The notes beneath the pieces are model-generated. The model did not search any database. It was not told the origin of the DNA and was given only the letters and a program-made list of their open reading frames with translations. From Fulvivirga aurantia (GTDB lineage Bacteria; Bacteroidota; Bacteroidia; Cytophagales; Cyclobacteriaceae), in the NCBI RefSeq assembly GCF_009711475.1, contig NZ_SMMD01000779.1:1-8080 (forward strand): a stretch of 8,080 nucleotides of DNA. The letters are read 5' to 3'. Numbering within the stretch: position 1 is the stretch's first letter; every line of letters starts with the position of its first letter. A program made the translations under genes and the position numbers. Shown here in pieces: positions 1 to 5,225 of this stretch.

Positions 1-672
1 AACCACAAATCATTCATTCCTAAAGACGGTGAATACACCATTAATGCAACGGCCTATGGTGACAGAAATGCAATAGACCCGGGAATTACTAAACAGGTCA
101 CTTTAATACTTACCGCAAATCCTTTACCGGTAGAAATTGTAAAGTTTGATGTAAGGACTAAAGGAAGCGAACTGACGTTTATATGGCAGACAGCAAGCGA
201 AATAAATAATAGTCATTTCGAAATCTTTCAAGGTAACTCGATTGAAGACTTTGAGAAAATAGCTATGGTTCCGAAGTCAAATGCAAATACGAGCCTTAAA
301 AGCTATTCATATACAACGAATACAATTGCTTGTGGAAGGCAATTTTTTCAATTAAGAAATATCGATTACGATGGGCATATAGACTACAGTAAAATTGTGA
401 CCACAAATATTAACAGCAGAGATTGTGACCTCTCATACTACCCCAACCCTGTAGATCAGAATAAATTATTTGTCAACCACAAACAACTTGATGCCGGGTC
501 AGAGATTAAGATTACCTCTATTGATGGTAGAGTTGTGAAAACTGTGATTTTAAGCCAAGCCACAGAGGGACCCATAGAAATTGACGTATCTGATTTAAAA
601 GAAGGTGTATATCTCCTAAGTGTTAGCAGTAACTTGAATTTAAAAACTGAACGGCTTATTATAAGTAGGTAA
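1..672 (+). CDS. C-terminal part of a secreted protein with a T9SS type A sorting domain (5' end outside the window)
   Basis: The frame is open from base 1 to the TAA at 670-672, giving 223 visible residues, so the gene starts upstream. The visible part has three sections. Residues about 1-40 look like the end of a beta-sandwich repeat (DGEYTINATAYGD). Residues about 41-140 form a linker domain beginning LPVEIVKFDV and containing TASEINNSHFEI, a pattern common just before sorting domains in Bacteroidota surface proteins. Residues about 142-223 are a type IX secretion sorting domain, with YPNP at 147-150, an ITSIDGRVVK strand, LKEGVYLLSV, and a basic C-terminal end (KTERLIISR). The family is known to direct export through the outer membrane by the Por/T9SS machinery, with the tail then removed. 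The cargo (enzyme, adhesin or lectin) cannot be told from this fragment. The ATG at 265 is internal, because homologous sequence continues upstream of it. Confidence 0.85.
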   Translation, partial: NHKSFIPKDGEYTINATAYGDRNAIDPGITKQVTLILTANPLPVEIVKFDVRTKGSELTFIWQTASEINNSHFEIFQGNSIEDFEKIAMVPKSNANTSLKSYSYTTNTIACGRQFFQLRNIDYDGHIDYSKIVTTNINSRDCDLSYYPNPVDQNKLFVNHKQLDAGSEIKITSIDGRVVKTVILSQATEGPIEIDVSDLKEGVYLLSVSSNLNLKTERLIISR

Positions 673-723
673 TTATCTGATTACCAGTAGATTAAAATCT
701 AAAAATTTCAATTGGCACTATCA

Positions 724-747
724 TTGGTTAATGTATGTCATAACCAA
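724..747. repeat. 7-bp inverted repeat before the His-rich secreted protein gene
   Basis: TTGGTTA (724-730) and TAACCAA (741-747) are exact reverse complements separated by 10 bases, one helical turn of spacing between the arms. The repeat ends 12 bases before the ATG at 760. It could be an operator for a dimeric regulator or a weak hairpin in the 5' leader. No T-tract follows, so it is not an intrinsic terminator for the upstream gene. A chance origin in AT-rich DNA is possible. Confidence 0.35.
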
Positions 748-759
748 ATATAGAAAGCC

Positions 760-1464
760 ATGAAAAAGATAATTTTACTAATAGCGATAGGCGCTTTCTT
801 TTTAAGCTCTGAATCTAAAGCTCAACATTTCGTTGCATCTTTTGGAGTTCACCACCAATGGAATGTCCCTCAAAGAATATTTCATGCAGTTGATTACCAT
901 TATTATGATTACGATTGGGTACATGCCAGAAGAATAGTGAGAGGAGGTCGTGTATCTTTTGATGTAATTCTTCAAAGAGGTGACGTTTTCGTTGAATTAA
1001 ACGTTGGTGCACGAGGAAGAATTTTTGGAAGAACATTTTTCGATTACTACCCTTTATACGAGCACGTTTGTGGTAATTATTGTGGCTTTCACCAGGCTTA
1101 TTATCGAAGTCATAGGGTTGCTTGTAATAGTCATATCCATCGAGGTCATAATCATGTAGTTTACAGACCTATTTACAGACAGTATAATAAGCGACATTAT
1201 TATAATAATGGTCACAACCATAGATCTAACATTCATGATCAACGTAGAAATCAGACTGTGAGAAATAGATCTAACAACTCGCATCATAAATACAATAGCA
1301 GTAGATACCCTGAGAGACGAGGTAGGTACTATGACTCACAAGAGGCTCGAAAATCTAAACAACGAAGAGGAAGAGCCATACAATATGAACGAGACGATGA
1401 TGATGACGATAGAAGATCGCACAGACATAGATCAAGGGGAAGTAGATATAGTGATGACGATTAA
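760..1464 (+). CDS. Small secreted His/Arg/Tyr-rich protein of unknown function
   Basis: The product has 234 residues and I do not recognise a named family. A Sec signal peptide is clear: MKK, then a hydrophobic stretch ILLIAIGAFFL, with likely cleavage after SKA-21 before Gln22. Residues about 35-90 look folded (WVHARRIVRGGRVSFDVILQ, then GDVFVELNVGARGR) and faintly recall PepSY-like modules that bind or inhibit a partner; this is only an impression. From about residue 100 the chain is low complexity. It has Cys104, Cys108 and Cys122, HxH pairs at 125/127, 130/132, 152/154 and 221/223, many Arg and Tyr, six consecutive Asp at 212-217, and a final DDD. I count 21 His and 35 Arg. Such composition would suit metal, polyanion or surface binding, but that is inference. 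It has its own leader and a strong terminator, so it is probably monocistronic. ATG 760 is chosen because the signal peptide begins there. Confidence 0.8.
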   Translation: MKKIILLIAIGAFFLSSESKAQHFVASFGVHHQWNVPQRIFHAVDYHYYDYDWVHARRIVRGGRVSFDVILQRGDVFVELNVGARGRIFGRTFFDYYPLYEHVCGNYCGFHQAYYRSHRVACNSHIHRGHNHVVYRPIYRQYNKRHYYNNGHNHRSNIHDQRRNQTVRNRSNNSHHKYNSSRYPERRGRYYDSQEARKSKQRRGRAIQYERDDDDDDRRSHRHRSRGSRYSDDD

Positions 1465-1470
1465 AGTAAG

Positions 1471-1500
1471 AAAGCTGCCAAACGGCAGCTTTTTTTATTT
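1471..1500 (+). terminator. Intrinsic terminator after the His-rich secreted protein gene
   Basis: A 9-bp perfect stem (1471-1479 paired with 1484-1492, core AGCTGCC/GGCAGCT) closes a 4-base loop, AAAC. It runs directly into a T-rich tail (1490-1500). It starts 6 bases after the TAA at 1462-1464. It should end transcription of the preceding gene, making the next gene dependent on its own promoter. Confidence 0.9.
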
Positions 1501-1510
1501 ATATAATTTT

Positions 1511-1539
1511 CTGGCCAGTATTAATTATTTCTATCTTTA
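1511..1539 (+). promoter_or_regulatory. Possible Bacteroidota-type promoter for the dienoyl-CoA reductase-like gene
   Basis: TATCTTTA at 1532-1539 matches the Bacteroidota -7 consensus TAnnTTTG at all but the last position. The -33 element is weak: CTG at 1511-1513 where TTG is expected, with an 18-base spacer. Initiation a few bases beyond 1539 would leave a leader of about 25 bases before ATG 1570. It would also place the alternative GTG at 1540 at or upstream of the transcript start. A promoter is expected here because a terminator lies just upstream. Confidence 0.35.
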
Positions 1540-1569
1540 GTGAGTTATCAACTAAAACCAATAATAACC

Positions 1570-2433
1570 ATGGAAGGAATGCTTAAGGAAAACTCATTAA
1601 AAGGTAAAAACATTATCGTAACAGGTGGTGGTACAGGCCTCGGTAAATCAATGGGTAAATATTTTTTGGAATTAGGCGCCAACCTGATTATTACAAGCAG
1701 AAAGTTAGAAGTGTTAGAAAAATCTGCTGATGAATTAGAAAAAGAGACTGGTGGCAAAGTACTTCCAGTAGCATGTGACATTAGAAAGTACGATGAAATT
1801 CTTAATGTAATCGAACAGAGTGAAAGTAAGTTTGGCCAAATCCATGGTGTTCTTAACAATGCAGCCGGTAATTTCATAAGTCCGACCGAAAGACTTTCTC
1901 ACAGAGCTTTTGATATCGTAGTAGATATCGTTTTAAGAGGGACTTACAACTTCACTTTAGCCACTGGTAAAAACTGGATAGAAAAGAAACAACCTGGTAC
2001 ATTCTTAAATATTGTAACCACCTACGCCTGGACAGGAAGTGGGTATGTGGTACCTTCTGCCTGCGCTAAAGCTGGCGTTTTATCTTTAATAAGATCTCTG
2101 GCTGCAGAATGGGCAAAGTATAAAATCAGATCTAATGCTATTGCTCCTGGCCCCTTTCCTACCGAGGGCGCTTGGGAAAGACTATTCCCGGCAGACGTAG
2201 CTGAAAAGATAGATCCTCTTAAACGAATACCACTAAAGAGGTTTGGCGACCACCAGGAGTTGGCCAACCTGGCTGCCTACCTTATGTCAGATTACTCTGC
2301 CTATGTTAATGGTGAAGTAGTTACGATTGATGGAGGCGAGTGGATAAACGGTGCTGGAGAATTTAACGGCCTGGAAGCTGTACCTCAGGAGATGTGGGAC
2401 AAGCTCGAAAAGATGAGAAGTAGAAAGAAGTAA
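1570..2433 (+). CDS. SDR-family oxidoreductase, 2,4-dienoyl-CoA reductase type
   Basis: This is probably an NADPH-dependent reductase that removes the extra double bond from 2,4-dienoyl-CoA esters during breakdown of unsaturated fatty acids. Numbering is from ATG 1570 (287 residues). The dinucleotide-binding motif TGGGTGLG lies at 18-25 and NNAAGN at 96-101. The classical YxxxK pair is missing: four residues before Lys167 there is Ser163 (PSACAK). A Tyr lies 15 residues before that Lys instead (TTYAWTGSG, Tyr152), and Asn101 is 66 residues before it. From memory, this spacing equals Asn148/Tyr199/Ser210/Lys214 of human mitochondrial DECR1. LSHRAFDIVVDIVLRGT, AAEWAKY, PGPFPTEGA and the tail GEFNGLEAV also match that family. 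A GTG at 1540 would add 10 residues. ATG 1570 is preferred because a promoter-like box overlaps the GTG; ATG 1579 is also possible. The stop is 2 bp from the convergent lpxR-like gene. Confidence 0.85.
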   Translation: MEGMLKENSLKGKNIIVTGGGTGLGKSMGKYFLELGANLIITSRKLEVLEKSADELEKETGGKVLPVACDIRKYDEILNVIEQSESKFGQIHGVLNNAAGNFISPTERLSHRAFDIVVDIVLRGTYNFTLATGKNWIEKKQPGTFLNIVTTYAWTGSGYVVPSACAKAGVLSLIRSLAAEWAKYKIRSNAIAPGPFPTEGAWERLFPADVAEKIDPLKRIPLKRFGDHQELANLAAYLMSDYSAYVNGEVVTIDGGEWINGAGEFNGLEAVPQEMWDKLEKMRSRKK

Positions 2434-2435
2434 GC

Positions 2436-3437
2436 TTAAAATCTAAAAGCCAGATTAAGGTTAATAAATCGGTGTTTTCTAGCCCCTTTATTTTCAGGGG
2501 TCATCCGATAAACTGTGAACGAAAAGGTCGTGTAGTAGTTACTATAAACAAAACCCCACTTTCTGACAATCACCACGTCTTCAAGTTCTTCTGTGTGCGG
2601 TGTTTCAGCTCGCAATAGGCTACCCTCTATAAAAATGTTACTTAGTACATATTGCCCCTCAATACCATAAAATAAATAGCCCTCTTCTTCTTCAGGGTCA
2701 TTATTACCAACTACCGGTAATTTATGAGATAATCGACTATTAGCTTTGGCTGAGTTGAACAGTCTATTTGCCTTTCCATATCGAAGTTCGGCACTTTGAG
2801 TAGCTCTATTCATACCTGTGCCAAGCTTTATTTCAGTATCACTGTATAAGCCAATTCTTCTTACCGGTGACCACTGCATCGATCTTTTATAAACCAGGTT
2901 AAGTATAACTTCATTCCCAACCTGATACTTCCAACCCTGCGGTTGTGGGAAACTAAGCTTTTCATGCCACCACTCCTGAAAATTGCCAATTCCTGACATT
3001 TCACCCACAACCCCTAATTCTAAAGAAAAGCTATTCATTGAATTTGCTCCCGGGAAATTTTGCATGTGAAGTTTTAAATAATGCCAACCGGCATACGGTC
3101 TATCAAAATCCTCTACGTTTTTTCTTTTAATCTTATACGGAGTGAAAATTTTATGGCCGTAATGAAAACCTGCAATGACTTTAGTTGAATCGTTTCTTCT
3201 ACTTTTAAAGCGTTGAAACCAAGGAGAGTTTGCTTTTAATAACCGCCTGTGTATGATATCTAATCCCGAAGTGTAATATCGGTCTGTGCCGAAATATAGA
3301 TCGTTGTCGTAGCTAATATTTAGCTCACGATCCATGCGATGACTTTTAGTTGTAACTTGCGCGTAAGTGCCGACAGTCACCCAAAATGATAACACTATGA
3401 CAACGACATACCTGTTATTAATACAAGATTTTATCAA
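2436..3437 (-). CDS. LpxR-family outer-membrane lipid A 3'-O-deacylase-like beta-barrel protein
   Basis: This is a predicted outer-membrane barrel of the LpxR (DUF2219) family. The characterised Salmonella member removes the 3' acyloxyacyl chain of lipid A with calcium. From the TTG at 3437 the product has 333 residues, with a signal peptide (IKSCINNR, then VVVIVLSFWVTV, cleavage TYA-Q). Family hallmarks are YDNDLYFGTDRYYTSG, with Asn45 and Asp46 at the position of the known Asn-Asp active-site pair; FTPYK, then DRPYAGW at 112-118; and FQEWWH, with Gln154 and His158 four residues apart as in the Gln118/His122 pair recalled for Salmonella LpxR. The chain ends in Phe (LNLAFRF), typical of barrels. 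No in-frame ATG precedes the mature part. TTG 3437 is chosen because it follows a perfect -7 box and starts a good signal peptide. TTG 3467 or 3539 would overlap the promoter or bioF. Lipid A activity itself is inferred. Confidence 0.8.
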   Translation of the reverse strand: MIKSCINNRYVVVIVLSFWVTVGTYAQVTTKSHRMDRELNISYDNDLYFGTDRYYTSGLDIIHRRLLKANSPWFQRFKSRRNDSTKVIAGFHYGHKIFTPYKIKRKNVEDFDRPYAGWHYLKLHMQNFPGANSMNSFSLELGVVGEMSGIGNFQEWWHEKLSFPQPQGWKYQVGNEVILNLVYKRSMQWSPVRRIGLYSDTEIKLGTGMNRATQSAELRYGKANRLFNSAKANSRLSHKLPVVGNNDPEEEEGYLFYGIEGQYVLSNIFIEGSLLRAETPHTEELEDVVIVRKWGFVYSNYYTTFSFTVYRMTPENKGARKHRFINLNLAFRF

Positions 3438-3464
3438 ACCAACTAAAGCAACTAATTTAGTCGT

Positions 3465-3472
3465 CAAATATA
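3465..3472 (-). promoter_or_regulatory. Bacteroidota -7 promoter box for the lpxR-like gene
   Basis: Read on the minus strand this is TATATTTG, an exact match to the Bacteroidota -7 consensus TAnnTTTG. It lies in the 46-bp gap between the divergent lpxR-like and bioF starts. A transcript starting near 3460 would have a leader of roughly 20-25 bases before TTG 3437. No clean -33 TTG is present at the usual distance; only a T-rich stretch occurs there. For bioF on the plus strand I see only a one-mismatch box, TAATTTAG at 3453-3460. Confidence 0.5.
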
Positions 3473-3483
3473 ATACATATTCG

Positions 3484-4611
3484 ATGCATATAGAAAAACG
3501 ACTACAAAAAGAACTACAAAAGCGCCTCGCTGACAACAACTTACGTTCTTTAAAGACCAGAAGTGGATTAGTCGATTTTTTCTCTAATGATTACCTTGGC
3601 CTGTCAAGAAGTGCAGAGCTTCGTAAAGCTATATCGATTAGAAATAGTGAGACGAAAGCTAATGGTGCGACTGGCTCGAGGCTTCTATCTGGAAACAGTG
3701 AGCTTTATGAAGACACAGAAAAAAAATTAGCTTCGATTCTGGAGTCCGAAAGCGCCTTGATATTTAATTCCGGCTACATGGCCAATATGGCTTTATTATC
3801 TGCTATTCCTAAAAAAGATGACACCATAGTTTATGATGAGTTATCACATGCGTGCATTAAAGACGGAGCGAGACTTAGTCTGGCAAAGCGTTTAAGCTTT
3901 AAACATAACGATGTAAAAGATCTTGAATTAAAGATTCAAAAAGCACAGGGAAATATCTTTGTGGTGGTTGAGTCTATATACTCAATGGATGGAGATCAAT
4001 GCCCAATCGATGAAATATTAGCGATTGCAAAACAATATAGTGCACATGTAATTATTGATGAAGCACACTCTACGGGAGTGTTCGGAAAGAACGGTAATGG
4101 TATTGACATTGATCCGGCACTCAAAACGGAGATTTTTGCAAGAGTATATACTTTTGGAAAGGCCATGGGCATCCATGGTGCTGCTGTAACTGGCTCAAGC
4201 ACGCTAAAAGAATATTTAATAAACCATGCTCGTTCGTTTATTTACACCACCGCTTTACCACCACATAGCGTAATCTCAATTGACTGTGCATTTGAGTATC
4301 TGGCTGAGCACATCGAATTGCAGCAAATCATTAAGAACAAGGTTAAATTATTTAATCAGCTTTTTGAAGAGAAGTTAGTTCCGTATTACTCCAAAATTGA
4401 TAGTAATCACCCGATTCAGGCTATCCTCACACCTGGCAATGAAAACTCAAGAACCTTAGCACAAAAACTTGTAAAGTCTGGCTACGATATAAGACCCATT
4501 CTATCCCCTACCGTACCGGCAGGTAAAGAAAGAATCCGAATTTGCCTACATACCTTTAATTCAGATGATGAAATTTCGCATTTGGTTGATACCTTAGCAG
4601 CCCTAAAATGA
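3484..4611 (+). CDS. bioF: 8-amino-7-oxononanoate synthase (KAPA synthase)
   Basis: BioF is a PLP enzyme that condenses a pimeloyl thioester with L-alanine, releasing CO2, to form KAPA, the first committed ring-precursor step of biotin synthesis. From ATG 3484 the product has 375 residues, normal for the alpha-oxoamine synthase family. Visible motifs are FFSNDYLGLS near the N-terminus, TGSRLLSGN, FNSGYMAN (94-101), LSHA with the cofactor-stacking His122, VVESIYSMDGD, DEAHSTGVFG with Asp192 and His195, TFGKAMG with the Schiff-base Lys226, YTTALPP, and PTVPAGKERIRI (342-353). Family relatives such as glycine C-acetyltransferase are less likely because bioD and bioA follow directly. The frame extends upstream to a GTG at 3367, but that part lies inside the divergent lpxR-like gene and resembles no BioF sequence. 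The stop overlaps the bioD start as ATGA. Confidence 0.93.
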   Translation: MHIEKRLQKELQKRLADNNLRSLKTRSGLVDFFSNDYLGLSRSAELRKAISIRNSETKANGATGSRLLSGNSELYEDTEKKLASILESESALIFNSGYMANMALLSAIPKKDDTIVYDELSHACIKDGARLSLAKRLSFKHNDVKDLELKIQKAQGNIFVVVESIYSMDGDQCPIDEILAIAKQYSAHVIIDEAHSTGVFGKNGNGIDIDPALKTEIFARVYTFGKAMGIHGAAVTGSSTLKEYLINHARSFIYTTALPPHSVISIDCAFEYLAEHIELQQIIKNKVKLFNQLFEEKLVPYYSKIDSNHPIQAILTPGNENSRTLAQKLVKSGYDIRPILSPTVPAGKERIRICLHTFNSDDEISHLVDTLAALK

Positions 4612-5225
4612 AATATTTTGTAACTGCCATAGGAACAGATAGTGGTAAAACACTCGCTTCTGCCATTATTGCCCAAGCATTAGGGGCAGACTATTGGAAA
4701 CCAATTCAGGCTGGTCAACCAACTGATAGTGATGCTGTAAAACGACTAACTACTTCTGAAGTTTTTGTACATAAAGAGGCATACCTGCTAAATAAGCCTG
4801 CGTCTCCCCACGATGCTGCCAAAGCAGAAAAGATTGAAATTGATTTGAAAAAAATCATACCTCCTAACACAGAAAAACCATTAGTCATCGAAGGAGCTGG
4901 TGGAATTTTAGTACCTCTTAATGATACTGATACTGTGATTGATATAGCATCTCAATTAGAAGCTGAAGTCATTTTGGTCAGCAATTTATATTTGGGAAGC
5001 ATCAATCATACACTCCTTTCAATTGAGGCCCTAGCACATAGAAAGGTCAAAGTAAAAGGCATTATTTTCAATGGCGATTCAAACCCTGAGTCTGAGAATA
5101 TAATTCTATCTAAATCTGGTCTTCCACAGTTACTTCATATTAAAACAGAATCAAAGATTACAAGTGATGTAATCGAGCATTATTCCGAACTATTTAAAAG
5201 GCGTTGGCATGAATTGGGTTACTAG
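4608..5225 (+). CDS. bioD: ATP-dependent dethiobiotin synthase
   Basis: BioD carboxylates DAPA with CO2 and ATP, closing the ureido ring to give dethiobiotin. The product has 205 residues, slightly shorter than the E. coli enzyme. Visible motifs are an N-terminal P-loop region AIGTDSGKT (7-15), YWKPIQAG with Lys31, SPHDAA (66-71), VIEGAGGILVPL with Glu95 and the glycine run, NLYLGSINHT, and GIIFNGD with Asn155, the likely base-recognition residue. In E. coli the same stretch of equal length reads GTDTEVGKT, so the first P-loop glycine is Ala7 here and a glycine appears at position 9. The start codon overlaps the bioF stop by 4 bases with no Shine-Dalgarno sequence, pointing to translation coupled to bioF by re-initiation. 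The 3' end overlaps bioA by 17 bases. Confidence 0.93.
   Translation: MKYFVTAIGTDSGKTLASAIIAQALGADYWKPIQAGQPTDSDAVKRLTTSEVFVHKEAYLLNKPASPHDAAKAEKIEIDLKKIIPPNTEKPLVIEGAGGILVPLNDTDTVIDIASQLEAEVILVSNLYLGSINHTLLSIEALAHRKVKVKGIIFNGDSNPESENIILSKSGLPQLLHIKTESKITSDVIEHYSELFKRRWHELGY
5196..5201 (+). promoter_or_regulatory. Ribosome binding site for bioA inside bioD
   Basis: AAAAGG lies 7 bases before ATG 5209, inside the last codons of bioD. It is the only Shine-Dalgarno-like sequence seen ahead of a biotin gene in this window, and it supports ATG 5209 even though that start overlaps bioD by 17 bases. Confidence 0.45.

Noticed and set aside
1331..1540. Plus-strand open frame overlapping the end of the His-rich gene
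   Set aside because: It is an out-of-frame product of repetitive codons, contains the terminator, and has no plausible protein features.
2483..2500. CCCCT/AGGGG hairpin past the dienoyl-CoA reductase stop as a terminator
   Set aside because: It has only 5 bp with an 8-base loop and no T-tract on either strand, and it lies in lpxR-like coding sequence.
3367..3483. Upstream GTG (3367) or ATG (3397) starts for bioF
   Set aside because: This part is the complement of the lpxR-like signal peptide region and does not resemble a BioF N-terminus. ATG 3484 gives the normal family length.
3340..3483. A BirA-type biotin operator upstream of bioF
   Set aside because: TTGTAAC occurs near 3350, but no matching inverted half-site follows at the expected spacing, and it lies inside the lpxR-like gene.
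3438..3539. TTG starts at 3539 or 3467 for the lpxR-like gene
   Set aside because: They would run into bioF coding sequence or lie inside the -7 box, and they add nothing recognisable before the signal peptide.
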